Assembly (NCBI GenBank): GCA_015680685.1
Contig: MNCI01015561.1
Span: 1,671,712 to 1,735,711, forward strand
Source of the DNA: Gnetum montanum
Lineage: Eukaryota > Streptophyta > Gnetopsida > Gnetales > Gnetaceae
Direction: 5' to 3'
DNA length: 64,000 nt
Shown piece by piece: positions 24,601 to 37,404 of this stretch. The notes below the pieces were generated by a model, which searched no databases, was not told the DNA's origin, and saw only the letters and a list, made by a program, of their open reading frames with translations. Both the position numbers and the translations under genes were made by a program. Positions within the stretch are counted from its first letter, which is position 1. Every line of letters begins with the position of its first letter.

Positions 24601-26354
24601 CCAATAAATCACCTAGGGACTTAAGAAGGATAAAATGATTTGACAAAATGTAAATACTAAATATAGATCTAGAATTTATATTGTGCTAAAATAAAAAACC
24701 AATCAAAACTTCCACATAAATGAAGCTGTAAAACTTTATTTCAAAGAAAATAAAGAAGGTATTAAAAATGTGTACAAGATGGCCTATTATAGCAAGGGGG
24801 TTCACTTCAATGGGGGTTTAGATTCAGTTGAAGTCACTACAATCAACTCCACGATCCAAATTTTCTACCACTCCCAATGCTATTAAACCATTACTACTTC
24901 CACAAATATGCAACATTGTTGATGCAAGGGAAATGAGAAGTGTGAGGGATTTGGGCTATCAGAGTGAGCAATGTTGGGAGTTGTAGTTCCCAGGAGCTCA
25001 ATGTGGATACCAAAGGCTCACAGATCTTAAGGAGGAATAATAGGGTATGAGAGTATTCCACGCTGGGGATTTGAGAAGTTGCATGTATGCAAAATTGTAA
25101 GAGCTCTCAAATGTCAAAAATGCCAAAGTCTAAAAAATGTCAAACGATTGAAACCTCTTCATGGTATAAGGCTTAGGTTTTTATAAGGTTTTGGCCATAA
25201 TTTTTGTTGCAAATTATGCATAATTGATGCTACAAATTCTAACTTTATTACTACAGATTCTAACTACATGCAGGTGTGGTGGGTGCCCAAATCAATGGGG
25301 GTTACTATATGGGGTAAGTGTTATACCCCCATGGCATCAAAGCCATTCCATTTACTAAAAATATTGTATGGGAATTTCACCCACGTTGGACCTTTCCACC
25401 CACATTGGGCCTTCCAATAGCAATGTTAATATGTAAGATCCTTGTTGAAGTTGGCGCAGTGTTGAGATCTTTGCCATGCTAGATCAATGTCGAGGGCTAA
25501 TGTCAACGTTGGGGGTAAGGGTTATACCCTCCATGCTAAGCATTGGTGATGCTAGACCCCTCCATGCTAGGGGTAGGTGAGTTATAGCCCTCATGTAAGT
25601 ATCTTCAGTGTAGAAAATGCTATACCCCCAAAAAAAACCCATCAAAATGTCAATTTTGGCATCCCAAAAGGAATTTTTAACCCCTTGTACTCCAAAGCCC
25701 AAATATAGACATTGTGTGACTTTTTTCACTCAGGGAATGAAGCTTTGATCACTTATGAGGCATTTTCTAGCCCCAAGAGTATAAAGTATGTGAGATTGCA
25801 CCTCATGGATTATAATCTTCACATTTAAAATGAATTTTTGCCTTAGGTTTTATGGGATGATGTTACAAAGGATACAACATGCAAATTTGGTGGTGTTTCT
25901 AAAAATCTCTTCATTCCAACATTTTCCCTTACTCTAACCTATATCATCTTTGCCATAGGCCACCACCATAGCTATGCATGCTGCTAACTTCACTACCGAT
26001 ATAGGAAGGCACCATTGTCAATATAGGTCAATGTTGTGGCTAATCAATGCTTTTGACTATCATTGAACTATCCTACCTTCCCCTCTCTACTTTATACCTC
26101 TTCTTCTCTAATATTCTTTATCAATTTTACTCTTTCCACCTCACTTTTTCTCGAAAAAGTAGAAACCTCATATCATAGTATCCATGTCACCTATGGCTAC
26201 TGAGTCATGAATAGAAGATGAACTAATAAGATTCCCTATCATCTCTGGACCTCCTCAGCCTTGCCTATATAAACCTTAGATCCCTTGCTACAAACCTCTA
26301 TGCATAGACCAATACTTCATATCCAAAATGAAAAAGAAATTCTAGCTCCCTTAT
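24601..26354. other. Non-coding with GGGGTAAG...TTATACCCC dyads
   Basis: At about 25304-25333 and 25508-25532, GGGGTAAG is followed within a few bases by TTATACCC, an imperfect inverted repeat; ACCCACGTTGG/CCCACATTGG words lie between. A possible LTR or leader of Tat element 2, boundaries unknown. No gene seen. Confidence 0.4.
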
Positions 26355-26800
26355 AATACTTAGAAAAGTTTTCTAACTTTTCTATCCTCTTCAAATTATC
26401 TAACTCTACTTTTCCAATTGGTTTCTTCCTCCAAAATGTCTTTTAATCCATCCCTTAAAAAATTCTTGTAACTCCTCATGTTCTACATAACTTGAATAGG
26501 TTTTCTAACTTCTTCTTTCCAAGACTTAGAAATTTTTTCCATTGTCCTACCATAACTTATCTTCACAATTTTTCTAACTCCTCACATGAGTAAGAAAATT
26601 TCCTAAATCATTCTCTCCCTTTGCAACTTAAAAGAATTTTCTTAACTTTCTCTTGTCCATACTTAGAAAATACTTCCAGCTTCTCTCTCTTACTTTAGAA
26701 AATTTTCCAACTCTCTATTCCCTATGCTTTGGAAAATTTTCCTAAGTTTCCTCCTAAGATCTTGAAAAATTTTCTAAGTTTTTATTTTCACATGCAAATT
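26355..26800 (+). repeat. Diverged repeats with a TTAGAAAATTTTCTAA core
   Basis: ACTTAGAAAAGTTTTCTAACTT and variants (AAAATTTTCC, GAAAATTTCC, GAAAAATTTTCTAAG) recur about every 40-60 bp between pyrimidine-rich segments. The same family in reverse complement lies at 63050-63720, upstream of Tat pol 3. The core is a palindrome. Shared position upstream of two pols shows it belongs to this Tat subfamily. Confidence 0.72.
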
Positions 26801-27149
26801 ATCCTAACTCTCTTAATTTTTACTTCTTCACCAATGTAAATACTCTTTTTCTCTTATGCTTTATAAGCAATAGATCTCATCCTACTCCACCATCTACATG
26901 AATCCCTCATCTTGAATGGGCCCTATAACCAAATCACTCACCCCCTCAATGAGAACCTAATCAATTTTTCTTCACTTGATTTCTTAAACTTCATCATCTA
27001 TATGCTTAATATCAACCAAAAAGATTTAATTCGTCAAACTACCCTCTCCTTCATGAATTAAGAACTCATTCTAACTAATTATCTCTTACTACAAGTTACC
27101 ATCACAAATCACTAAAATGAGAAAAAGATCTTATAACCAAGGGTAAACT

Positions 27150-27950
27150 TTCTTGATGACATCAAAGAATCCATCCTAGAAAAACTTAGAAAAAAATCAT
27201 CTAGAAAATCTCATAAAAACAACCTAAAAGATCAAACCTGACTTACCCTTAGCCATCAAATATGAGATTGTCAGGCTCTACAACATAGGATTTATTTGTC
27301 CCATAGACTACTCTAATTGGGTACCCAACATGGTGGTCATGCCTAAGAAAAATGAAGCCATTTAGATATGTATTGATTTTCATGATCTCAATAAAGTGAC
27401 ATTGAAGGATAACTTTCCATTACCCATTATTGATCAACTCATAAAGCCAATGTCATATCACACTTTACTTAATTTCATGGATGACTTCTCTAGTTATAAC
27501 CAAATTCAAATCAACCCCAAACATCAATATTTTTATAACTTTCATGACCCCATGAGGAACGTTTTGCTACCCAAAGATGTCTTTCGAACTTAAGAATGTT
27601 GAAGCAACATATCAATAAGCCATGAATTTTATTTTTAGTGACATGATGCTTAAAATTGTCAATGATTACATGGATGATATAATCATCAAGTTTATCATTG
27701 TAACTAATCATCTCACTAATTTAGAGATAGTTTTGGCCTAACACAACAAGTACAATCTCAGCTTAAATACCAAAAAAAAAAATTTTATGGTAAAATAGGT
27801 AAAATGCTAGGATTTTTGGTTTTAGATAATGGCATTATAGTAGATCCTAAAAATTCAAAGCTATCATGAACCTCCCACCACCTAGGTATCTTAAAGACAT
27901 GCACATTTTGCAAGGTAGATTCTAATCTATTTACTATTTTATATGCAAGC
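27150..27950 (+). pseudogene. Tat pol 2: reverse transcriptase
   Basis: The start is KIKPDLPLAIKYEIVRLYN, then GFICPIDYSNWVPNMVVMP, CIDFHDLNKVTLKDNFPLP and FMDDFSSYNQIQINPKH. The polymerase site is YMDDIIIK (about 27664-27690). The end shows KMLGFLVLDNGIIVDPKN and HILQGRF-like text. Frameshifts near 27590 and 27780 and several stops break it. ORF 27396-27593 covers the best conserved part. Confidence 0.88.
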
Positions 27951-28930
27951 TAACTAAGAAATTTTATCTTCTATCTTATCTTCTCAAAAAATCTACAACA
28001 TTTAATTCGAACTTGAAGTGTCAAGGGGCTTTCAACATAATCAAGCATGTCCTTACCAACCTTTCTAACCTTCATCCCCTTCAATTTGATCTTCCTTTTT
28101 ATCTCAATCTTTCTAATTCTAATCACTCTATCATAGTCATTCTTTGCCAATATAATGAAGATGGTATTTTATCTTCCTATCTGCTACATTTCTTACCCTT
28201 TCTCTAATTTCAAAACGTGTTACACAAATACTAAGAAATCTTACTTATGTCTTGTCTTTACTCTTAAGAAATGATGAAACTACCTACTAGGGGAAAAGAT
28301 TCATGTCATTTACTATGACAATATCTTACAATCTATTGATATTAATGCTTATGATAGCAATCACATGGTGAAATGAAAAACATTCCTAACTAAATTTGAC
28401 TTATCCTACCTTGCCCAACACTCTATTAAGGAACAAGCCATAGTGGATATATTTACATCGAATCCACTCTTTAAACCTTCCATCATAACCATCCAACTTA
28501 AGGAACCAAGGAAGAGATAGTTTATCCCTCAACTATGACATCAACATACAATAATTTTGATTTGCACTTGTACTTTGATGATGCTCATACAACTCAAGGG
28601 TATAATGTAGCTTGTGTACTTCATTGCCAAGGTATGAATCCCATTTACCAAACATAAAAATTTAATTTTTCATGCATTAATAATGTAATAAAATATGAGG
28701 GTCTTAATCAAGTTTTTCTCTTAGCACTCTAACTTGAAATTCAAAGACTTTTTATTTTTGGTGATTATCAATTGATCGTAAACCAAGTAAATAATGAATA
28801 TGCTTACAAGGCTAAACACCTTCAGAATATTTAGACTTAGCCAAAAATTTGGTTTCTCAATTTGATAAATATTTTCTCAAAAATATCCATTACTTAGAAA
28901 ACATGCTTGTTGATGTGTTAGCTCCTTCTC
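27951..28930 (+). pseudogene. Tat pol 2: RNase H and second RNase H
   Basis: ORF 28013-28207 (KCQGAFNIIKHVLTNL and DLPFYLNLS) matches the first RNase H of Tat and the same stretch of pol 3 (KYQEAFNVTKQALTNL). The second RNase H contains FDLHLYFDDAHTTQG, KYEGLNQVFLLAL and FGDYQLIVNQVNN. Multiple stops. Confidence 0.82.
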
Positions 28931-30275
28931 ATTGATCCTATTTTCCTTAAAGATCATTTATCTGATTCAATGCAAGATACATCTATTACTCTCATAAGTA
29001 TACAACAGATTAGCTTGGCTAACTTAGAAGAAGACAAATAATACCATAATATTAAATATTACTTGCAAATCGAAGAAACTCCCAAGAATCTTTCTTATTC
29101 ACAGAAATATGCTTTCTATAAATGTTCTAAACATCTATGTATTACGAATTCTAGTAATTTATGTTGTATTTCTATATTATACATTCTCTATGTTGTTTAA
29201 GTTATGATGAAGTGCAAAATATTTAACAATAGATTCATTTTTAGTGTATGTGGTGATCACTTAAGTTCATGATCTCTCATAGCTCATATCATTTCGCTAG
29301 GTTATTGGTGATCTATGATGTCTAGGGATACACATATGATAGTTAAAATTTATAATGCATGTCAACATCATGATCCACTTGTTTATGTACCCTCTTAAGA
29401 GGTTATGACTTCTGAAATTGTATGGCCCTTCCAAAAATGAGGGCTAGATCTCATAAGCTCTCTCTATCCCCCATCTTTCTATGTTCATCAATTCATTTTG
29501 ATAAATATTTCACTAAGTGGATTGAAGTTATTTCTTTAAGGTCTATAACTTCTAGATATATTTGTCATTCTATTTTATACCATATAATCACCTACTTCAA
29601 TATCCCTATTTGCATTATCACTGATGACAAACCTCAATCCAAGAGAAAAGAACTATCAAAATTTTGAGTAATACCAAATTATGTAATCATTCTCATCTCT
29701 AGGCTACCTGCAATCCAGTGATCATGCCAAGTCAATTTATAAATCCCTTATCTATTTATTCAAAACCATGATTCATAAATCCCGATGCAATTAGAATACC
29801 TAGTTATTCCAAGCCTATTGGATCTATCGTACTACCTTTCATAATGCAAATAACTAAACTCCATTCATGCTTACCTATGAATCAAAAGTTATGTTACCTA
29901 TGGAACTGAACATGCCTTCCCTTCATTCAACCTTGAATAATTAGATGTTAAATAAAAAGAATGACAAGATGCACTATGTTATGCTAGAAATATTTAAAGA
30001 AAATTAAGCAAGCATTCATCAATATCTAAAATCATCAAGAAATCATGCATCATCACCATGACAAGCACATTAAACTCAAAGAAATCAAAGAAGATGATCC
30101 TCTCCTTAGGAATTTTCCTAATGCCAAGATAACCAAGTTCTCACAAAACTAGCAAGGTCTCTTTGTCATCTTTAAGAGCCTCGACAATGGAGCATGATGG
30201 TCCTTAGTAGATTTAGATGGTAACTAGTACTTAGACCCTATGAATAAGGAATACCTCAAAAGATACTATATTTTT
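28931..30275 (+). pseudogene. Tat pol 2: integrase and C-terminal tail
   Basis: The zinc-binding region is degraded (VCGDH, ACQHHDP near 29240-29375). Core text includes KWIEVISLRSITSRYI and CIITDDKPQSK for the second Asp; the first Asp region is degraded. The C-terminal tail reads HHHDKHIKLKEIKEDDPLL, GLFVIFKSLDNGA and MNKEYLKRYY, then stops at about 30275. It matches the tail of pol 3 closely. Confidence 0.82.
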
Positions 30276-31334
30276 TCAAAAATAAAACAAAAAGAAAACA
30301 AAACATAAGACATCTTATTTTCTTCTTTCTTTCCTATTTCTCTATTTTCTACTAGTTTTTCTTTTAAGTTTCACTCATATGATTTCATCTATCTATCTAA
30401 TCTATTCTCATTTCATTCTATTAACTTTCTTCTACAGTGCACTATGGTGAGGATATTTATTAGCAATCTTCCTCATGTAGTGAGTAGTAATTGTTCTACC
30501 ATTTTAACATCATGCAAGGATGTGTTGAGTTTGAGTGAGATATGAAGGGAATCAATCTATCAAGCACAAGCAATTATTAGAGTGTAGGATTTAGTCATGC
30601 CTTTAGAGACCTCTAGGGACCATTCAGGATCATATTTCAACTTCTTAGCTTCAATTTTGCTAACTTTGAAAAATGCCAAAAAAATTTCTTAGTGTTTCCT
30701 ACACTGATGCTAATGTTAGTGTCGGTACCAAGAACACCATCTCTAACACTCTCAAACCTAATTAGAATTACATTTCAACATGTGCAATGGGATCCTAATG
30801 CTAGGATGACTCATCAATAGCCTTTTTAGTACTGCAAGCTTTTGAAATTGGTACTTTTTCTTGGGTTCTTTTGGGACTTAGAAAATCAATAGTTTTTAGG
30901 TATGGAAATTCAACAATGTCAAAACTTGTCTCAACACCTTTAAGTCACCTTATACATCAAATTTGCAACATTTCATAGGTTTTCAAACCTCTCAATACTC
31001 AAAAATCATTATTTCAACTCATTCTGGGATCATTTTTAGTGTTTTCGAAGTTAGAATTTTCAAACCAAAAAATCACTAAAATTTTTTCTAACTCTTTGAT
31101 GAATACTAACGCTGATGCTAGTTGAACTATATGCTATCCTTTTAGTCATTGTTCCATAGCATCCACAAAAAATGCAGGATCCTTTGCCCCATCTCAGTAA
31201 TCTTTGACATCAGTTTGGAGGTCAAATAAGGTTCCAAAAGTTTAAAATTTTTACTTGGAAAAAGTTCAAAATTTTGTTAAGTGTTGATGATGCTAACATT
31301 ATTGTTGACCTTCTTTTATGTCAAAACCTTAAGG
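30276..31334 (+). repeat. Tat 3' non-coding with ~200-bp dyad repeats (left part)
   Basis: After pol 2, dyad words such as ACTGATGCTAATGTTAGTGT recur near 30706, 31107 and 31283, at one- or two-fold of ~200 bp. The series continues at 43597 across the Copia insertion and has relatives at 57890-58980 behind pol 3. No gene seen. Confidence 0.65.
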
Positions 31335-32367
31335 AAAATGAAGAACATAGAATGTTTGATGGATAATTTTTTTTGCATGACATGAAAAAGAACTCCACAA
31401 TAAGATTTGAGAACTCAAGAAAATGAGATCTACAACAAGATGTTGAAATGAAGGCTACATGGGCAAGATGAGAGCATGGATGAAAATGAAGGCTACAAAT
31501 CAAATGAAGATGTTCTAGAAAGAAGGCAAATTGACTGGAGAAACCCTCAGAAGTCCAAGCTCAAAAATTGTAAAGATGTCTCTAAAAAATAGTAGACATC
31601 TATGTTCAAAAGTAGATGTCTCACTATAGTTGTCCCACTGTAGACATCACATTGGCCAATGAGACATCTCTCCTAAATTGAGGCCAATCTCAATTTGATG
31701 TCTCAACTTCACAGTAGACATCTACACTAGCCTTTTGGTAGCCATTGCATGAATTCCAAGGAGTTTTCAAAAACTCCAAGGCTATATGATGAGGAAAAAA
31801 TCTTGGGAATTGTGCAAGCACTATTCACATTTAAGTTTCTCATTTTCTATTCTATATAATTCTATTTTTGCTTCTCATTTTAACATCATTTTCTTGATTG
31901 TAATTTGTATTGAGCTTCAAGTACAAGGACCTATAAATTCAATTACATTCTTTTCTTGTTCTTTTCTTTCTTTCTTATAGCCCTGTTGGGTTGATGTGCC
32001 TTTTGTGAAAAGGCATCCATATTGAGCTTGTTAGGATCCAATGGGATTAAGTAATTTTGCAACATCAAAACATTCCAAAGTTGTGGGATCCTTGAAACCT
32101 CATTCTAAGCTTGTTGAAACCTTGCAAGGTTGAGTGGTTTTGCAATGACAAAATCACTTTGAAGTAGAGCTCAGAGCTTCTACAAGGTGTGGTGCACTTC
32201 AAACCATATTTTTTAAGAAACAAAATTTGAAGATATGCATGGATTTTATGCTCTAAGTGTGGAACTACCCAAGTTGGGAAACCACGGAAAATTTGGTGTG
32301 TTCATGTGGTAGGTGCAATTTTAAGTAGGGAACTTATTCAATCCACCTTCTAAGTTCTTAATCCTCA
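31335..32367 (+). repeat. Copia 5' LTR
   Basis: Aligns along its length with 42556-43596: GAACATAGAATG near the start, GATGAGAGCATGGATGAAAA, the block GTTTTCAAAAACTCCAAGGC, GTAATTTGTATTGAGCTTCAAG and ACTTATTCAATCCACCTTCTA at the end. U3 holds repeated AGACATCT/AGATGTCT words in both orientations (31575-31730). The left boundary is approximate by a few bases because its TG end is not clear. Confidence 0.85.
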
Positions 32368-32369
32368 AG

Positions 32370-32382
32370 TGGTATCAAAGCC
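32370..32382 (+). promoter_or_regulatory. Copia primer binding site (initiator tRNA-Met)
   Basis: TGGTATCAAAGCC, two bases after the 5' LTR, is the standard plant Copia site TGGTATCAGAGC with one change. Confidence 0.9.
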
Positions 32383-32399
32383 TAGTACTCTCAATTTTT

Positions 32400-33900
32400 T
32401 GCTTCAACTTTCAAAAGCAAACTACGGATGGGACATCCTTCACAAAGACACCAATGTTTAACAAGTTTGATTTTAGTTGTTGGAAGGTAAGGATGTAAGG
32501 CTTCTTCGAGTCCATGAAATTTGAAGTATGGGAGTCAATCCTTGAAGGCTACACACTACCCATCAACAGCGCATCAAAAGCTCTTACGCCATGAAACAAA
32601 TGGACATCTTAAGAAAGAAATAAGTTTATGTATAATTCTAAAGTAAAAAATTATTATATTATGCATTAAATAAGTCTAAATTTAATAAATAGTTGGATGT
32701 AAATTACTAAAGAAATTTGAAAAACCTTAGAGGCTACTTATGAGGGCACATCAATAGTCAAACAATCAAAACTTTTGGTTTTGCAAAGTAAATATGACAA
32801 ACTTAAAATGAGGGAAGGTGAAAAGATTAAAGATTATTTTTCTAGGATGAATGATCTAGTTATAGCAATTAGGGATATAAGCAAGGACTTTCCTAAAAGT
32901 GATGTAATCATAAAAACGATTAGAACACTACAACCTAAATTGAGACCTAAGTTTACAGCTATGGAAGAAATTAGAGATTTCTCAGTCCTAAAGTTTGAAG
33001 AGATCCAAAGTGCTCTTAGTGCTTATGAAATGAATCTCATAAGCAAAGGAGCAATAAAAGAAAAATTATTACCTTGAAATTAGCATCTAAAGAGAAGGAA
33101 TTGGCTGAACAAGAAATGAACAATGAAGAGAAAATAGCTCTTCTATCAAGAAGAGTTCAAAGGCTTCTAGCAAGAAAAGGAAGAAGCGTCAATCAACCAA
33201 GGCCCAACCAATGCAACATCAAAAGTTCAGATAAAGGTATGAATTTTTCAAATTCAAATTTTGATGCTTTTTAAATTGAATTTTTGATATGTGTTGGAAG
33301 AGGCCATGTGACCTCAGAATTTCCATGCAGGATACAATGAAGAGATAAGACTAATGTAGATATGAAAAAGACTAACTTCTACACAAGCTAGGATGATGAA
33401 GTGCAAAGTGAAAAAGAGGTTGATGACACTACAAAATATTTCCAACTTATATGTATGGCCCTTACAAATGAAAATTCATCATAGATTTCTGATGAATTAA
33501 GAGGTAAGCATGATGAAAAGTATAGTGAATTACATGAAGAAATGTTTATCTTACATTATCTACTCGAAAATGTAAAGACAAATATGCATAGAAAATTTTC
33601 TGAAATCTATACCTTATCTTTCAAGTTAAAAAGGGAAATCTTAAACATTAAAACTAGATTCAACTACTAACCTTGTTAGATAAAAATCAATGCAAGGATA
33701 CTCAAGAAGAAGGGATCAGTGAAAATAAAGAAAATCATCTCAAAAGTGAAACCTTGGAAGAAACCTCATGAAAGGATACTTGTACTAGTTCAAGCATAAT
33801 TAGTTTTATGATTCTTTTCATGAAAGAAACACTTCATACTATTGTAAAGAGTGTGGTCATAAGCCAGATTATTATCCTCATATTAAACAAAATAATTGAT
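32400..33900 (+). pseudogene. Copia gag (DUF4219/UBN2 type), decayed
   Basis: The N-terminal part reads TPMFNKFDFSCWKVRM and EVWESILEGY, then ORF 32775-33077 contains KYDKLKMREGEKIKDYFSRM and KFTAMEEIRDFSVLKFEEI, the UBN2 gag domain. ORF 33074-33274 is a coiled, charged continuation. ICVGRGHVTSEFPC near 33290 and YCKECGHKPDYYPH near 33840 are degraded zinc knuckles. Stops split the frame. The second knuckle lies inside the segment that is duplicated around element B. Confidence 0.85.
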
Positions 33901-34332
33901 ACTTGATCTCATTAAAAAGAATCTAGTGAGTGTATCTTGCAAGATGTAATAACTTGAAAAGAGAATGAGCTAAAAGCTAGAGAAACTTCCAAAAGAATAA
34001 ATGAAACTATCAAAGACTAAATTCTCCTATCTTGAAGAACATGAACAAGAAATATTTCCATACAAGATTGGAGATATTAAAAAAGGAGCTAATGAAAGAA
34101 AATAAAATGCTGAGGTACTCCATGATAGAGGGCCTCATCTCAAACTCCATTAGTCATTCTCATATCAGTAAGCAAGGTAAGTCATGATAAGTCTCTATTC
34201 CCCTACTTGCTTGATTAAATTCAGGATAGTTTTTTTATTTTTTTATACTTTATGAATTCTTTAATCATCAAAAAAAACATATCTTAATTCATGATAGGAA
34301 AATGGTCTCAAAGAAAGATCAAGGTAGTATGG
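33805..34332 (+). repeat. Upstream copy of the ~530-bp duplication flanking element B
   Basis: This Copia segment ends exactly at the first base of element B's 5' LTR. The same segment recurs at 40344-40896, starting at the base after B's 3' LTR. The copies differ at only a few percent of sites by eye, plus a small length change near 40780. A gypsy element normally leaves 5 bp. Confidence 0.92.
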
Positions 34333-34365
34333 TGATGAATCGTGGTTTGTTAGGTGCTGATATCG

Positions 34366-34477
34366 GACCCTTGACATCGGATCCTTGACATTAGACCCTT
34401 GACGTTAGACCCTTGACATCGGACCCTTGACGTCAGACCCTTGACATTGGACCCTTGACGTTGGACCCTTGACATCA
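34366..34477 (+). repeat. Eight 14-bp TTGAC repeats in U3 (5' LTR)
   Basis: Eight units of exactly 14 bp, consensus GACCCTTGACATCG, followed by a ninth degraded unit. Each unit holds TTGAC, the core of plant WRKY-factor sites; several read TTGACG. They lie upstream of the TATA box. A regulatory role is inferred. Confidence 0.9.
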
Positions 34478-34555
34478 GACCCCGATATCGGGTACACGAT
34501 ATCGTGGCTTGGGTAACGATATCAGATACACAATATCGTGGTTTCTGTGTAAGCC

Positions 34556-34563
34556 TATAAATA
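34556..34563 (+). promoter_or_regulatory. TATA box of element B 5' LTR
   Basis: TATAAATA preceded by AAGCC, at the same relative position as in the 3' LTR (39594) and in the other Athila LTRs. AATAAA lies about 155 bases downstream, at 34715-34720, and may serve the 3' LTR copy as polyadenylation signal. Confidence 0.72.
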
Positions 34564-35241
34564 CCACATTTAGGTGCATAGGAAAGGGAGAGTAAGATAG
34601 AGTTATAGTAGAGTATTTTTTGTTCATTTTTAGTTCCTCTTAACTCTTTCCCCAGTGCATGCCCGAAGTGTGATGATTATAATTGTATGGAACCTTTATT
34701 CGAGTGTGATTGGCAATAAAGATCAAGATTACTTCATCATTGTAGCATTCACTTAGTTTTAATTACTTAACTATTATTATTATTTATTTTTTTTGTAATT
34801 AATATTTCTTTACCTCCCTTTACTATCCCTATTATTAAACATGAAATGAGTAGTAGCTTATCTAGGAGCACTCAAGTAAAATACACTTGGTAATCCCATA
34901 AGTAGTACACGAGGTCCAAGATGTGTATGGATGACTAAGGATGGATGATCATCGCACTTAGGCTAGCTTAGATTCTCTTCTCTCATTCCCTCTTAGCTTA
35001 AAATAAAGTTATTTTCCATTGCCTCTATGAGTAGCACTAGTTTAGGACCACATCATACACCTCACTTTGGACTAAACCATACATGACAAAGCAAATACTA
35101 GTCCAAGTGGGAAGATAGCGACTGCGATCAACGTGTAACTATCTAGATACCACAACTAGCCCATATGTGGAGTTCGATTAGATCATGCGTGAATGCTCAT
35201 ATTCGTATGGTTGAGTGTAGGGGTACCTAGCCACTCATCAT

Positions 35242-35259
35242 TGGTGCCGTTACCGAGGA
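35242..35259 (+). promoter_or_regulatory. Element B primer binding site (tRNA-Asp type)
   Basis: TGGTGCCGTTACCGAGGA one base after the LTR; three transitions from the tRNA-Asp complement TGGCGCCGTTGCCGGGGA. Confidence 0.87.
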
Positions 35260-35371
35260 CAGTGTTAGTTATTTAGATTAGTTATATCATCCAAGATCGT
35301 TGTAACGAAGCCTTGATGATATATCCTTTAGAAAGAAGTAATTGCAAATAAGTCACACACAATTCATAACA

Positions 35372-37404
35372 ATGTCTTTCTCCCAAGTCTATGACAATGC
35401 AACAACCAGTAAGGCAATTCATTGGAGAACCAATGAATTATACAATGATGAAGACAAGGTTTGGAGTACTCAATCTAATGCAGGGACCTCCTATGTACAT
35501 AAACGAAGACAACATCATTCCAACTCATAAATCCATAACCTACCTAGTGACGATGAACCCCTGCTGGCCACTAAGAGCCTAATGTAGATACAAGAGGCTG
35601 TTCAAATATCCCGCAAGCATCGTAAGGAAAGCTATCTACCCAAGCTTGATTTAAATAACTTCCCCAAATTTTTAGGAGGCTATGATTTAGATTTGCAACA
35701 TCATTTACAAGCCTTCCATGATGCATGTGTATGGAACAATATTGATAATGATTGCAAAAAATTAAGCTCTTTCCTCTTACACTCATTGGCTAAGCAAAAG
35801 TATGGTATAGGTCCTTAAGACCAAAATCAATTCAACATTGGCTGACAATGGTAGAACTCTTCAATGAAAAATATCAAACTTATGCAAGAGTGTCAGCCTT
35901 GAGGAGACAAATCCAAGAGTGGAAACAAGGACAACATGATCCCTTGGACATGGCCTTAGAAAGATACTATTTGTTGTTAAATAATTTCCTTGGCCATGGA
36001 TTCTCTAAGAAAAGGCTAATGTACCACATCATAAATGGGCTCCGTAACGAGACAAGGGAGACCCTAGGGATGTATGCCTAAGGTCAACTATATGAGCTAC
36101 AAACCCATCAATTTCAAGATCTTATTAAAAGGGTAGCAAAAGAAGAAAGAGAAATAGCTAAATGGGAGAATGTTGGAAGCTCTCAATGGGACCAAAATCT
36201 CAAATTAGCAAAGGTCCATGATCATGAAGAGGAGAAATCAACTCACCTTAAGGAGGTGGAATCATCTTTGCCACTACAATCACTAGATGAAATTGAGGCA
36301 AAGATCAATAAGATGACAGAATGGATACATGAAAAATGCAGAGAATATGCCGACACTATGAGAGGTAGAACCATGACAAACCAAGAAGCAGGATAGAACA
36401 CCCTTAGACAATCAGAAAGAAGGGTTGAAGAGAATAAGAACTCAACTGCTAATCATACATATCAATGTAACATTTGCTTGTATGATCACCCCAAAGGTCA
36501 ATGCCCAATCTTGTTACATTTACATGAGCATTGGGGAAGAATGTTACAGCCAAAGTTCGTACAAAAATACTATGTTCAATCACAGTGGAAAAAATCCCAA
36601 TCATGGGGAAGGCCACCCTCAAACTGGTCACATCCTTCATATCATCCGAACCCAAGCACCTATCAAGTTCAGCATCATGTGTTCCCCAACTGGGTCAACA
36701 TCCTCTATCTCACCACATTATTATCATTCTCCTAAGTACTATCCACCCATGTTCTCTCCAACAAAATCACCACCTTGTGTACCTTACGCTTCTCCTCAAC
36801 CTTAATATTCTCATTTTTCCCTCCTTCTACATCGCCACTAATTGTACCAAAAGGATTTGCACCACAACATCGACCCACCAATGTTACTTGTGCTACTACT
36901 GTCAACCACAGTGGGAATCCTCCACAAAATCGAAGGCATCCCTTCTTTAGACATGACCATAGAAAGGGAGAGCACGGTTCTGAGACCATTGCTTCCTTCC
37001 ACTCAACACAAGTTCAACATTGTGGTGCATCTTTCTCCTCAAACCCAACGTCTCATGTTACCTTATTAGGGCCATCAATCAATACTTCAACAACTGTGCG
37101 ACCTAATGAATATAGCCACATAGGGAGACATATTGATCCTTGCATACCATCTTATGGTCAAGGGTGCCATAGTGGATCAACTCTATATCAATTAACCACA
37201 TCTTCTAACTTACCCCACTATGTCAACTTTAATACAGTGTGTCCACCCCAATTTGGGTACATTCCAACCACCACATCAAAAGACACCTAGTGGTTTGGAT
37301 ATGACCAAGTCCCAATATTTCTGAAATGCATGGATCAAACCCTTCCATTTATTAATTCTCACTATGATCAAAATTTTAGCTATGGCGGATATCCCCCATT
37401 CTAA
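35372..37404 (+). pseudogene. Element B gag, decayed
   Basis: The capsid part reads LPKLDLNNFPKFLGGYDLDL, HHLQAFHDACVWNNIDND and, in ORF 35848-36081, VELFNEKYQTYARVSALRR and RLMYHIINGLRNETRETLG. NICLYDHPKGQCP near 36470 is the CCHC-like knuckle shared with A and C. A long Ser/Pro/His/Thr-rich tail runs in shifting frames (ORFs 36478-36735 and 36775-37290) to a stop at 37402. Compared with A it lacks protease. A handful of stops make it non-functional, but the tail frames are long, suggesting later decay than in A. Confidence 0.87.

Larger units (their letters stand above)
26801..30275 (+). mobile_element. Tat-lineage pol remnant 2
   Basis: RT, two RNase H domains, integrase and C-terminal tail in Tat order, all heavily interrupted. 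It shares close blocks with the inverted pol 3 (60088-62840), including the tail ending and upstream TTAGAAAA repeats. The flanking ~200-bp dyad repeats on its right were later split by the Copia insertion. LTRs were not delimited. Confidence 0.83.
34333..35240 (+). repeat. Element B 5' LTR (908 bp)
   Basis: Begins TGATGAATCG, ends CCACTCATCA. Contains the 14-bp repeats (34366-34477), GATATC palindromes (34480-34545), a TATA box (34556-34563) and AATAAA (34715-34720). It pairs with 39384-40342; the 5' copy lacks about 22 bp near the AATAAA and further segments downstream. Confidence 0.94.

Noticed and set aside
34366-34477. CRISPR-like array
   Set aside because: The 14-bp units are contiguous, without spacers, and sit in an LTR of a plant retrotransposon.
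36775-37290. Separate host gene of 171 residues
   Set aside because: It is the Ser/Pro/His-rich tail following gag in element B, bounded by the LTRs and running on from the gag zinc-knuckle region.
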